Assembly (NCBI GenBank): GCA_016783965.1
Contig: JADHVO010000006.1
Coordinates: 248,001-312,000 of the forward strand
From: Alphaproteobacteria bacterium
GTDB lineage: Bacteria > Pseudomonadota > Alphaproteobacteria > Micropepsales > Micropepsaceae
Direction of reading: 5' to 3'
DNA: 64,000 bases
Shown: positions 45,063 to 53,720 of the stretch, one piece after another
How the letters are laid out: each line of letters starts with the position of its first letter
Numbering within the stretch: the first letter of the stretch is position 1
Program-made: the position numbers and the translations under genes
The notes under the pieces: generated by a model
Seen by the model: only the letters and a program-made list of their open reading frames with translations
What the model was told of the DNA's origin: nothing
Database searches by the model: none

Positions 45063-46553
45063 ATGGAACACTTTGATGTCCTGATCGTCGGCGCGGGCCT
45101 GTCGGGCATCGGTGCGGCGTACCACCTTCAGACCGAATGCCCCGGCAAGACCTACGCGATCCTCGAAGGGCGCGATGCCATCGGCGGCACCTGGGATCTG
45201 TTCCGCTATCCCGGCATCCGCTCCGACAGCGACATGTTCACCCTCGGCTACCGCTTCAAACCGTGGGTAGAATCGAAAGCGATCGCCGACGGCCCTTCGA
45301 TCCGCAAATACGTCCGCGAGACCGCAAGCGAGAACGGTATCGACAAGCACATCCGTTACCATCACCTCGTGAAGCGCGCCAACTGGTCGACCGAGACCGC
45401 GCGCTGGACCGTGGAAGCCGACGTCGGCGGCCGCGCGACAGCGCTGACCTGCAACTTCCTCTTCATGTGCAGCGGCTATTACGACTATCGCGGCGGTTAC
45501 GATCCGGAATTCCCGGGCCGCGACAGCTTCGCCGGCAAGATCGTCCATCCGCAGTTCTGGCCGGAAGACCTCGACTACACGGGCAAGAAGGTTGTGGTGA
45601 TCGGCTCCGGCGCCACCGCGGTGACGCTGGTGCCCGAGATGGCGAAGAAGGCGGCGCATGTCACCATGCTCCAGCGTTCGCCGACCTATGTCGTGTCGCG
45701 CCCAGGTGAGGACGCCCAGGCGAACTGGCTGCGCGAAAAGCTTGGGCCCAAGGCGTCCTACGCGATCACGCGCTGGCGCAACGTCCTGTTCGGACTCTTC
45801 TTCTTCCGCATGGCGCGCAAGAACCCGGACAAGGTGAAGCAGAACCTTATCGCCATGGTGAAGAAGGAGATGGGTCCCGATTATGACGTCGCGACGCATT
45901 TCACGCCGCGCTACAACCCGTGGGACCAGCGCCTCTGCCTCGTCCCCGACAGCGACCTGTTCAACGCGCTGAAGAGCAACGCGGCCTCGGTCGTTACCGA
46001 CCAGATCGAAACCTTCACGCCCACCGGCATCCGGCTGAAGTCGGGCGAGGATCTCGATGCCGACATCATCGTCACTGCGACGGGCCTCAAGCTCATCGTC
46101 GCCGGCGGCATGCAGGCGAGCGTCGACGGCCGCGCGATCAATTTCAACAAGACGATGAGTTACAAGGGCATGATGTACTCTGACGTGCCCAACATGGCGT
46201 CGTGCTTCGGCTACACCAACGCCTCGTGGACGCTGAAATGCGATCTCACCTGCGAATATGTCTGCCGCATGCTGAATTACATGGACAAGACGGGCGCTGA
46301 GATCGCGACGCCCAGGGGCGACCCGTCCGTTCAGGAATTGCCATGGCTGGATTTCTCGTCGGGCTATGTGCAGCGCGCGCTGGACGTTCTGCCGAAGCAG
46401 GGTGCGACCAGGCCGTGGCGCCTCTACCAGAACTACGCGCTCGACATGCTGACCCTGCGCTTCGGCAAGGTCGATGACGGCACGATGAAGTTCGAGAAAG
46501 CGCACCCCGTCGCTGCCAACGCCAACGCGCCGACGGCAATTGCGGCGGAGTAG
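45063..46553 (+). CDS. FAD-dependent Baeyer-Villiger-type monooxygenase
   Basis: A 496-residue flavoprotein. FAD-binding GAGLSGIGAAYHL is near the N-terminus and the NADPH-binding Rossmann motif is GSGATAVTL. Between them lies FAGKIVHPQFWP, a full match to the Baeyer-Villiger fingerprint FxGxxxHxxxWP. GTWDLFRYPGIRSDSDMFTL is also typical. Such enzymes insert oxygen next to a ketone to make esters or lactones. The ATG at 45063 follows AAGGGTGG. The next gene, 128 bp on, is an acyl-CoA ligase, fitting degradation of cyclic or steroid-like ketones. Confidence 0.9.
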   Translation: MEHFDVLIVGAGLSGIGAAYHLQTECPGKTYAILEGRDAIGGTWDLFRYPGIRSDSDMFTLGYRFKPWVESKAIADGPSIRKYVRETASENGIDKHIRYHHLVKRANWSTETARWTVEADVGGRATALTCNFLFMCSGYYDYRGGYDPEFPGRDSFAGKIVHPQFWPEDLDYTGKKVVVIGSGATAVTLVPEMAKKAAHVTMLQRSPTYVVSRPGEDAQANWLREKLGPKASYAITRWRNVLFGLFFFRMARKNPDKVKQNLIAMVKKEMGPDYDVATHFTPRYNPWDQRLCLVPDSDLFNALKSNAASVVTDQIETFTPTGIRLKSGEDLDADIIVTATGLKLIVAGGMQASVDGRAINFNKTMSYKGMMYSDVPNMASCFGYTNASWTLKCDLTCEYVCRMLNYMDKTGAEIATPRGDPSVQELPWLDFSSGYVQRALDVLPKQGATRPWRLYQNYALDMLTLRFGKVDDGTMKFEKAHPVAANANAPTAIAAE

Positions 46554-46681
46554 TCAAACGCCGGCGACGCCCGCCTTCGCGTCGGTAGGATTTTGCAACA
46601 AAATCGGCACTTGGCGCAGCGTCCGCAAAGTTTTTCAATGCGTTCGCCAGCGGGCACCAGACCCGCAACCGGGAGCACGCC

Positions 46682-48367
46682 ATGTCGACACGCGAAGAGG
46701 TCATCGAACGCCTGACGAAGGAGGGCGCATTCGAACTCGTTACCGACACGTCTCTCGGCTACCCGATCAAGGTCTACCGCAACGCGCCGCCATCGCTGCG
46801 GGCCGTGCTGGAAGGCACCCGCGCCTTCGGCGACCGCACGTTCCTGATCTACGGCGACGAGACGCTCACCTTCAAACAGCACTTCGACCGCGTCGCCTCG
46901 CTGGCGCACTTCCTGCGCGAGGCAGGCGTGCAGAAGGGCGACCGTGTCGCCATCGGTATGCGCAACTATCCGGAATGGATGGTCAGCTTCTGGGCCGTGC
47001 AGGCCATCGGCGCCATCGCCGTGGCGATCAACGCCTGGTGGACGGGCGCGGAGATCGCATTCGCCCTGGAGGACTCGATGCCCGCTGCGCTGCTGATCGA
47101 TGGCGAACGTCTGGAACGTCTTGCATCGCTGCTTCCCGGTATGAAGGGGCTCAAGACCGTCGTGGTCGCGCGCCGTGAGGGGCAAGCTGGCGTCGGCATC
47201 GACTTTGGCACGGCTGCGGGACGACCGGCCGGCGGCCTGCCTGCGGTTGAGATCGCACCCAACGATTATGCCACCATCCTCTACACTTCCGGCACGACCG
47301 GTAAGCCAAAAGGTGCGGTGGCCACGCACCGCAACCACGTCACCAACATCATGAATACCCTGCTCGGCGGCGCGATCTCGCGCGGCATGCTTGGCGATTT
47401 CGGCCCGCCGCCGGCCGATGCGCCACAGCCCGCCGTGCTCCAGACCTTCCCGTTCTTCCACATCGGCGGCATGTCCGGCCTCTACGTCGGCACCGCGACC
47501 GGCGCGAAGATGGCGCTGATGTACAAGTGGGATCCGGGCGAAGCCGTCCGCCTGGTCGAGAAGCACAAGCTGATGAGCGTCGCTGGTGTTCCCATCGTCG
47601 TGCGGCAACTGCTCGAAAGCGCACGCAGCTCCGGCGCGGATGTCTCGTCGCTCATCGGCATCGCCTCTGGTGGCGCATCGGTCCCGCCCGATCTGATCAG
47701 GCAGATCCACAAGCAGTTCGAAGCGCGGACCATGCCCGGCAACGGCTATGGCCTGACCGAGACCACCAGCGCCGTCATCAGCAACGGTGGTCCCGACTAT
47801 TTCGCCCATCCCGACAGCGTCGGGCGTCCCGTTGCGACCTGCGAAGCGCGAATCGTCGACGACAACGGCAACGACGTGCACAGCGCTGAGATCGGCGAGA
47901 TCTGGCTGCGCGGCGCCAACGTCATTCCCGGCTACTGGAAAAATCCGGAAGCCACGGAAGCGGCGTTTGGCGGCGGCTGGTTCCGCTCCGGCGATCTCGG
48001 CTATCGCGATAGCGAGGGCCTCTACTACGTCGTCGACCGCAAGAAGGACGTCATCATCCGCGGCGGCGAGAACGTCTATTGCGCCGAGGTCGAAGCAGCC
48101 ATCCTCGAGCACCCATTGGTGAAGGATGTCGCCGTTGTCGGCCTGCCCGATCCCGAATACGGCGAGCAGGTCGCCGCCGTGATCCAGGTCGCCGACGAAG
48201 CTGCCGCTGCAAAGCTGCCCGACGAACTGCGCACGTCGCTCGCCGCCACGCTGGCGAAGTTCAAGATCCCGTCGTCCTACAAGCTGACGGAATATGAACT
48301 GCCGCGGACCGCGACCGGCAAGGTCCTGAAGCGCGAGCTGCGCGAGCTCTTTGCCAGGCGTGGCTGA
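46682..48367 (+). CDS. AMP-dependent acyl-CoA synthetase/ligase
   Basis: A 561-residue class-I adenylate-forming enzyme. The P-loop-like motif is YTSGTTGKPKGAV, the A5 motif GYGLTETTS, the A7 motif SGDLGYRDSEG, the A8 hinge VDRKKDVIIRGGENVYCAEVE and the catalytic Lys in ATGKVLKREL. It activates a carboxylic acid through an acyl-AMP and loads CoA. GGGAG precedes the ATG. Chain-length or ring specificity cannot be read; the partner monooxygenase suggests a catabolic substrate. Confidence 0.92.
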   Translation: MSTREEVIERLTKEGAFELVTDTSLGYPIKVYRNAPPSLRAVLEGTRAFGDRTFLIYGDETLTFKQHFDRVASLAHFLREAGVQKGDRVAIGMRNYPEWMVSFWAVQAIGAIAVAINAWWTGAEIAFALEDSMPAALLIDGERLERLASLLPGMKGLKTVVVARREGQAGVGIDFGTAAGRPAGGLPAVEIAPNDYATILYTSGTTGKPKGAVATHRNHVTNIMNTLLGGAISRGMLGDFGPPPADAPQPAVLQTFPFFHIGGMSGLYVGTATGAKMALMYKWDPGEAVRLVEKHKLMSVAGVPIVVRQLLESARSSGADVSSLIGIASGGASVPPDLIRQIHKQFEARTMPGNGYGLTETTSAVISNGGPDYFAHPDSVGRPVATCEARIVDDNGNDVHSAEIGEIWLRGANVIPGYWKNPEATEAAFGGGWFRSGDLGYRDSEGLYYVVDRKKDVIIRGGENVYCAEVEAAILEHPLVKDVAVVGLPDPEYGEQVAAVIQVADEAAAAKLPDELRTSLAATLAKFKIPSSYKLTEYELPRTATGKVLKRELRELFARRG

Positions 48368-48613
48368 AGGAAAGAAGGTTTCGCGTTCGGCAGACGACGT
48401 AAGCCGAAGGCCCAACGCAGCACAGGCAGCATTCGGCCCTGCCGTCGGTTCCGCACACGGAGCTGGTTGTTCGTCCAGCCCTAGGTTGAATCCCCTAATA
48501 CGGACGGTCAGTTCGGGGCGTGAGTCATTCTGCTTACGGAGTATCCCGGACTTTTCCGCACGCGAATCTCCGTACGCGGAATTCCCGGCTGTTGATTCGT
48601 TTTAAGCTTAACG

Positions 48614-49396
48614 ATGCTCCAACCGTCAGCAAGCGAAGGGGAGCATCGATTGTCTGTCTCATTCCACGCCGTGCGCCGCCAGCCGGCCACCGGTCATTCC
48701 ACCGCGTTTCATGCCACTGCCGTCCACTCGGTCGCACCGCCTGCGCCGGTCACGGCGAGCCTTCCCGAACATCTCTCGCTGCTTCGCGATCCTGGAACCA
48801 TCCAGCGCTTCGCCCGCAACGAGACGATCTTCCATGAGGGCGATCCCGCCCGTCACATTCTCCAGATCCTGAGCGGCACCGTTCGCCTGTGCCGCCACAC
48901 GCCGGACGGCCGCCGTCATGTCGCGGAGTTCGTGATGGCCGGCGATCTTTGTGGTGTGTTCGGTGGCACGGCGCAGTCCTTCACCGCGGAGGCGGTAACG
49001 GGCGTCGGCGTGATGCTCCATCCGCGCGCGCAGTTCGACCGTATGGCAGAGTGCGATCCGGCGTTCCGCGCCAAGGTCCTGTCGCATCTCTCGACCCATC
49101 TCTTGTCGGTCCAGATGCACAGCTTCGTGCTTGGTTGTCAGAACGCGAAAGAGCGTCTGGCGTCGTTCATTCTGCGCCTGGCTGAGCGCACCGGCGCAAC
49201 GCGAAGCGGGCGCCTCGAACTCGCCATGGGCCGCCAGGACATCGCCGATCATCTCGGCCTGACGGTCGAGACGATCTGTCGTGCGATCACGGCGCTTAGG
49301 AACGAGCGCGTCCTGGACGTGCCGAACACGCACCAGCTCGTGCTGCGCAATGTCGATGCCCTGAGCGACCTCGCCGGAGCAGCGTCGCTGAACTAA
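48614..49396 (+). CDS. Crp/Fnr-family transcriptional regulator (FixK-like)
   Basis: A 260-residue regulator with a cyclic-nucleotide-fold sensor domain (ETIFHEGDPARHILQILSGTVRL) and a C-terminal winged HTH (MGRQDIADHLGLTVETICRAITALRNERVL), close to FNR/FixK. The N-terminal cysteine cluster that ligates the FNR iron-sulfur centre is absent, so it resembles FixK. The ATG at 48614 lacks a ribosome-binding site; TTG at 48650 with AAGGGGAG upstream is a good alternative start. A TTGAT-N4-TTTAA half-match to the FNR/FixK box lies at 48592. Confidence 0.87.
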   Translation: MLQPSASEGEHRLSVSFHAVRRQPATGHSTAFHATAVHSVAPPAPVTASLPEHLSLLRDPGTIQRFARNETIFHEGDPARHILQILSGTVRLCRHTPDGRRHVAEFVMAGDLCGVFGGTAQSFTAEAVTGVGVMLHPRAQFDRMAECDPAFRAKVLSHLSTHLLSVQMHSFVLGCQNAKERLASFILRLAERTGATRSGRLELAMGRQDIADHLGLTVETICRAITALRNERVLDVPNTHQLVLRNVDALSDLAGAASLN

Positions 49397-49450
49397 CTGC
49401 CGGTTCTGACACCGGTATTGCAACCCGACGACCATTCACGGGTCACTGAT

Positions 49451-51106
49451 ATGCACGCGCTTGTCGAAGTTCTTTTCAACGCCTTCATGACGCTCGAAAC
49501 ATGGACCGCGTCGCTCGGCGATCTCATCGATCACATGATGCGTGGGCTCCAGAGCGGTTTGGTGCTGGCGACGATCCTAGTTACATCGGTGCTGGTGTTC
49601 GGCCTTGGTTGCTCCTGGGCGCTGTTCGAGCGCCTGCGCGCGTCAGCCGCGCACTACCGCATGAGCGGCACCCTGGCCCGCGCCCAATCCGAGATACGCT
49701 TCCGCGAGGCCATGATCCTCGCCAGTCCGCAGGCCGTCGTCGTTATGGGCGCCGATATGTCCACGCCCCTCAGCTACCGCGGCGGCAGCGCGCTGTTGCA
49801 GGAGTGCCTGTCCGGTCCGGACTCGGCCGCCCTGACGAATATGGTCGATGCGTTGCTTGAGAGTGGCGCGCCGTTCGACATGCGCGCGCGCACCGAACGT
49901 CACCCGAGCGTGGCGGTGCGGGGCTCGATCGTCGGCAGCCGCGCGGCCGTCTTCCTTCATCCCGAGGAGGGATCGCCGGCGCTGGAACGCGACCTCAAGT
50001 CTCTGCTCGAAGCGATGCCGGTGCCGGTGTGGATTCGTGGCCGCGATCTGTCGCTGACCTGGGCCAATCGCGCCTTTCTTGCCGCGACCGGTTCGGGCTC
50101 GCTCGAAAAGGCACGCAAGGCGGACCCCCGTATTGTCCGTGCCGAGCGCGACCTCGTCGAAGCCGCCCTGGAAGGCAGGGATGTGCTCAACGAACGCCGC
50201 TACAGCGTCATCGACGGCCGGCGCCGTGCGCTGTCCGTCGATGTGCTGCGTCTGCCGAGCGAGCGGGTGGCGGGCGTTGCGCTGGACGTTACCGAGTCCG
50301 CACAAGCCGAAGGGCAGCTGCGTCTCATGACGGAAGCCCAATCTGACATGCTCGATCGTCTCGGGACCGCGCTGGCGATCTTCGGCGCCGACCGCAAGCT
50401 CGCGTCATGGAACAAGGCGTTCGCCGCGATGTGGAGCTTCGAAGACGCCTGGCTCGACAGACATCCGGCGCTGGAAGACATCTTCGACCGTCTGCGGGAA
50501 ACGCGGCGCATTCCTGAGCAGCGCGACTACCAGATCTGGAGGCGCGAGCATCTCGCGCTGTTCGAGGACGACGATGGCGAGATCGACGAAGCCTGGCACA
50601 CACCCAGCGGGATCAACGTCCGGGTGAAGGCGCATCCGCACCTGATGGGCGGCCTGTTCTATCTCTTCGAGGACATCAGCGAGACCCTGAGGCTCAGTAC
50701 CCAGCTTCACTTGCTGGCACAAACCCAGCGCGCCACGCTGGATGCGTTCGGCGACGGCATGGCGGTGTTCGGCCCCGACGGCAGGCTCAAGATGCACAAC
50801 GCGGCGTTCGCCGAAATGTGGAAGCTGAGCGAGCAGGAACTCATGAACGAGCCCCATCTCGGGGTGCTCGCGCAGACGTCAATCACCCGCATCGGGCGGG
50901 ATGGCATCTGGAACATGATCGCGTCCGGAATCACCTCGCAAGAGCCCGCGCATTGCGGCGAGTGGGGCCGCGTCCTTCGCGCCGACGGCCGCGTCCTTGC
51001 CTTGCGCCTGACGCGCCTGCCTTTGGGTGCGGTGTTGGTTGCCTTCGAGGACAACACCGATCTTGAGCGTTTCGCGGGCGATGCACAGGGCGCGTCGGCA
51101 GCCTGA
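49451..51106 (+). CDS. membrane-anchored PAS-domain protein lacking a histidine-kinase domain
   Basis: The 551-residue protein has one transmembrane helix (residues ~35-58, GLVLATILVTSVLVFGLGCS) and a region of at least three PAS-like domains: around PQAVVVMGADM, MPVPVWIRGRDLSLTWANRA, GTALAIFGADRKLASWNKAF and DGMAVFGPDGRLKMHNAAF. The order and sequence match alphaproteobacterial DivL-like/PAS sensor kinases. But the protein stops right after the last PAS (LVAFEDNTDLERF); no HisKA or HATPase follows. It lies between a FixK-like regulator and FixJ, so it may be a signalling subunit for a kinase encoded elsewhere. Confidence 0.75.
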   Translation: MHALVEVLFNAFMTLETWTASLGDLIDHMMRGLQSGLVLATILVTSVLVFGLGCSWALFERLRASAAHYRMSGTLARAQSEIRFREAMILASPQAVVVMGADMSTPLSYRGGSALLQECLSGPDSAALTNMVDALLESGAPFDMRARTERHPSVAVRGSIVGSRAAVFLHPEEGSPALERDLKSLLEAMPVPVWIRGRDLSLTWANRAFLAATGSGSLEKARKADPRIVRAERDLVEAALEGRDVLNERRYSVIDGRRRALSVDVLRLPSERVAGVALDVTESAQAEGQLRLMTEAQSDMLDRLGTALAIFGADRKLASWNKAFAAMWSFEDAWLDRHPALEDIFDRLRETRRIPEQRDYQIWRREHLALFEDDDGEIDEAWHTPSGINVRVKAHPHLMGGLFYLFEDISETLRLSTQLHLLAQTQRATLDAFGDGMAVFGPDGRLKMHNAAFAEMWKLSEQELMNEPHLGVLAQTSITRIGRDGIWNMIASGITSQEPAHCGEWGRVLRADGRVLALRLTRLPLGAVLVAFEDNTDLERFAGDAQGASAA

Positions 51107-51280
51107 TCAGGCAGGCGGCGCCGCGCGCACTGTCAACCGCACCTGCTGTTCGATCTCCCGGGCCGCCGCACGGAGCTTGTCGGCCAGCGTCGGATCCTGT
51201 GCCGCGTCCGCATAGGCACGCAGATTCCGGACGACAACAACGACCCGGTCAGGCGCATCCATCATCTTTCCCGTCGGCAT
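51107..51280 (-). CDS. small protein of unknown function
   Basis: A 57-residue frame (MPTGKMMDAPDRVVVVVRNL and on) with amphipathic helical sequence YADAAQDPTLADKLRAAAREIEQQ. Its stop abuts the PAS-gene stop (TGATCA). GGGGCGGC precedes the ATG. I recognise no family; composition and convergent packing argue that it is real. Confidence 0.5.
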   Translation of the reverse strand: MPTGKMMDAPDRVVVVVRNLRAYADAAQDPTLADKLRAAAREIEQQVRLTVRAAPPA

Positions 51281-51688
51281 CTGCCGCCCCAAAACACAGT
51301 TTGGGGAATGTTTGCGCGGCATAGTTGTGCGTGTCAGCCCGGGGCTTTACCTTAGGTGCTAGTACCTAGCATCCAGCTAACTATATGTTTTCGCTGAAAC
51401 TCTGCGAAATCTTGTGTGATCGCCTGCTGCTGCTCGCATTGGCGGAGCGCGTTCCGGTTGTGCAAAATGCTTGAGCCGTATTGATCACTAGTATCAGTCT
51501 AGCGCCATGCCTATCGAAGGATCAGCCGATCGCCTCGGCCCATGCGGTTTGTCCATAAGCGCGCATGGCGCGAAATCACATTTTCGGCGTGAGTTCACGT
51601 ACGGCTGTTCATCCAGACAAGTGTCGCGAAGGATCGAAGGAGCACGGAGGCGCGTTCCTTTTGGACCGCTCTCGGTTGAGGCGGAGAC
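51281..51688. other. regulatory gap upstream of fixJ
   Basis: 408 bp between the small minus-strand gene and fixJ. Two CTAG-centred dyads occur: TGCTAG-TAC-CTAGCA at 51357-51371 and the near-palindrome TGATCACTAGTATCA at 51482-51496. The stretch between them is relatively A+T-rich (AACTATATGTTTTCGC). I see no ORF with a credible start. The dyads are candidate operators for the fixJ promoter. Confidence 0.4.
51357..51371. promoter_or_regulatory. 15-bp dyad TGCTAG-TAC-CTAGCA
   Basis: A perfect inverted repeat with 3-nt spacer, about 320 bp upstream of fixJ and 77 bp upstream of the small minus-strand gene's start. It could control either gene. Function inferred from symmetry alone. Confidence 0.3.
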
Positions 51689-52303
51689 ATGACAAGCGAA
51701 TTGCTCATTTCTGTGGTGGACGACGATGCCGGCGTCTGTGATTCCATCCGATTACTCCTCGAATCCGCCGATTACGCGGTAAAGACCTATGCCTCCGCCA
51801 GGCAGTTCCTCGAAGACAAACGGACAATTGCCTGTCTGATTGCCGATATTCGGATGCCGGAAATGGACGGCCTTGAACTCCAGCAGGAGATTGTCCGCCG
51901 GGGTTCCGGCCTGCCTGTCATCATGATCACCGGACACGGCGATGTACCCTTGGCGGTGCGCGCCATGAAGGCGGGGGCGGTCGACTTTATCGAGAAGCCC
52001 TTCGACGACGAGCAGCTGCTGACGAGTGTGAAGCGCGCGATCGAGATCGGTCACAGAACGCGGGGCGCTGCGGCCGAGGCGGCGGCGGCGGAACGCCTTC
52101 TCGCCCTGCTGACGCCGCGTGAGCGGACGGTCCTGGAACAGCTCGTCGTCGGCCGCTCCAACAAGGTTGCAGCGTATGAGCTCGGGATCTCGCCCCGGAC
52201 CGTCGAGATCCATCGTGCCCACATCATGGACAAGATGAACGCGCGCAGCCTGTCCGACCTCGTGCGTATTTCGCTGGCAGCATCAAAGGCGGGTAACGCC
52301 TAG
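51689..52303 (+). CDS. fixJ: FixJ-family two-component response regulator
   Basis: The 204-residue protein has an N-terminal receiver with acidic triad (VVDDDAG) and phospho-acceptor Asp53 in IADIRMPEMDG, the conserved Thr in ITGHGD and Lys in IEKPFDD. A LuxR-type HTH follows (LTPRERTVLEQLVVGRSNKVAAYELGISPRTVEIHRAHIMDKM). This is the FixJ/TtrR architecture, which activates targets such as fixK after phosphorylation by a PAS kinase. A cognate FixL kinase is not adjacent; the PAS protein upstream has no kinase domain. Confidence 0.93.
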   Translation: MTSELLISVVDDDAGVCDSIRLLLESADYAVKTYASARQFLEDKRTIACLIADIRMPEMDGLELQQEIVRRGSGLPVIMITGHGDVPLAVRAMKAGAVDFIEKPFDDEQLLTSVKRAIEIGHRTRGAAAEAAAAERLLALLTPRERTVLEQLVVGRSNKVAAYELGISPRTVEIHRAHIMDKMNARSLSDLVRISLAASKAGNA

Positions 52304-52380
52304 GACAAACCCTTATGGCGAGCCCGGATTTGCGGCCGTAGTCTCCCGCCCGTTCAGTTTGGGACTGAATAGGGTTGGTT

Positions 52381-52746
52381 GTGAAGAACGATCGCGTCGT
52401 CTGCATTGTGGACGACGATGAAGCCGTGCGGGATTCCATCCTTGTGTTGCTTCAGGCCGAGGGTTTGGCCGCGTGCGCCTTTGCGTCCGCTGCCGAATTC
52501 CTGTCGGACGCCACCGCCCTGTCCGCCGCTTGCTACATTCTGGATGTGCACATGCCCGGCATGGACGGCGTGGAGCTTCTCCGGCATCTGCGCAGCAACG
52601 GTGTTACCGTTCCGATCTTCCTGCTCACCGGCCGTGCCGATCCCGGATTGAAGCGGGCCGCGCTCGATGCCGGCGCAAACGCGGTTCTCAACAAGCCGAC
52701 TGCCGAGCTTGTCAATCTCGTCGTCGCAGCCCTTGGTCAGATGTGA
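52381..52746 (+). CDS. single-domain response regulator (receiver only)
   Basis: A 121-residue stand-alone receiver related to the FixJ N-terminus. The acidic pair is in CIVDDDEAVR, the phospho-acceptor Asp55 in ILDVHMPGMDG, the Thr in LLTGRAD and the Lys in LNKPTAE. No output domain is present, so it may act as a phosphate sink (FixT-like in effect) or signal by protein contact. The GTG start follows AGGGTTGG. The last 10 bp overlap the end of the convergent Crp gene. Confidence 0.85.
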   Translation: MKNDRVVCIVDDDEAVRDSILVLLQAEGLAACAFASAAEFLSDATALSAACYILDVHMPGMDGVELLRHLRSNGVTVPIFLLTGRADPGLKRAALDAGANAVLNKPTAELVNLVVAALGQM

Positions 52747-53456
52747 AGCTTGGCGTGACGCCGGCAGACGGTCAGTAGCGCTGAGCGGTCCAGAATGTGG
52801 AGACCGGTGTAGTTGATCTCCACCCACTTGTCGCGGCGCCAGCGTTCCAGCTTGCGATTCACTGCTTCGCGCGATGCACCGATGTGGTGGGCGATTTCGC
52901 CTTGATTGTAGAGAATGCGGCCGTTTGTGGATTCTGCGAGCAGGAACCGCGCGAGGCGCTTGCCCAGCTCCATTGACGAGGTGCGCTCGACCAGGGCATC
53001 GGTCTCGCGCAGGCGCCGGGTGAGCACATTGACCAACGCGAGGGCCGCTTGGGGCTCTGTCAGGAGCGCTTCTTTGATCAGCCTGGCGTCGATGCGCAAC
53101 AGCTCGCATTTGCGTGTCGCGACCGCGTTCGTGACGCGGGGCGTCCCGTCCAGCGCACCCATTTCGCCGATCATCGTGCCCGCCTTGATTCGCGCCAGCC
53201 ATACCGCGCGGCCATCGAGGCCGGGAATCGCGATCTCGACCTCGCCGACGAAGATCGCAAACGCTGCGTCGGACTTGTCACCGTGGCCGAACAGGCGCTG
53301 ACCCTTCTCGAGCCGCAGAATCGTGCCGCTGTGTGCCAGCTGCTGGCGCCGCTTGGCGCTGAGCACGCCGAAGACGCTGTCGCGAGCCAGCGTCTCCGCG
53401 ACTTTCATCGAGTGTTTTTCTTCAAGCACCTGAATCGCCGAGGTCGCCCCTTCCAT
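52737..53456 (-). CDS. Crp/Fnr-family transcriptional regulator
   Basis: A 239-residue protein with cNMP-binding fold (LEKGQRLFGHGDKSDAAFAIFVGEVEIAI then MIGEMGALDGTPR) and HTH (YNQGEIAHHIGASREAVNRKLERWRRDKWVEI). The GEMGALDG..R phosphate-binding cassette resembles true CRP more than FNR/FixK, so cyclic-nucleotide binding is plausible. An internal ATG (MKVAETLA) at 53408 is an alternative start. It overlaps the convergent receiver gene by 10 bp. Confidence 0.87.
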   Translation of the reverse strand: MEGATSAIQVLEEKHSMKVAETLARDSVFGVLSAKRRQQLAHSGTILRLEKGQRLFGHGDKSDAAFAIFVGEVEIAIPGLDGRAVWLARIKAGTMIGEMGALDGTPRVTNAVATRKCELLRIDARLIKEALLTEPQAALALVNVLTRRLRETDALVERTSSMELGKRLARFLLAESTNGRILYNQGEIAHHIGASREAVNRKLERWRRDKWVEINYTGLHILDRSALLTVCRRHAKLHI

Positions 53457-53584
53457 TGGGCGAAATTATCAATCGCGTTCGCAGGCGCAAGCGCAGCCGG
53501 CCGTCGACACACAACCTCGCGCGTGACCCGTTCACGCCCTGCGGGTGTGATCGGCACAAAAAAGGCCAATTCTGCCGTAAGATA

Positions 53585-53607
53585 TTGATATTGTTACATC
53601 TTATCAA
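53585..53607. promoter_or_regulatory. inverted repeat TTGATA-N11-TATCAA
   Basis: A perfect 6-bp dyad in the A+T-rich gap between the divergent Crp gene and the AAS-repeat gene (264 bp, 53457-53720). Half-sites resemble FNR/FixK half-sites but the spacing is longer than TTGAT-N4-ATCAA. A candidate site for the neighbouring Crp protein. Confidence 0.3.
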
Positions 53608-53720
53608 AAGTTCAACCGTCCCGCTCCGCTATTCCAATTTACGATGTGATCGACTTACCTTGCGAAGGGAGCGGTAGCGCATAAGTTCTGCGCCGAGTTC
53701 GAGCCTTTTGGGGGATTTCG

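Noticed and set aside
46433..48415. 660-codon minus-strand frame opposite the acyl-CoA ligase
   Set aside because: Shadow ORF; the plus strand carries all adenylate-forming motifs.
48592..48605. FixK/FNR box upstream of the FixK-like gene
   Set aside because: Only the first half-site (TTGAT) matches; the second is TTTAA, not ATCAA. Too weak to list as a site.
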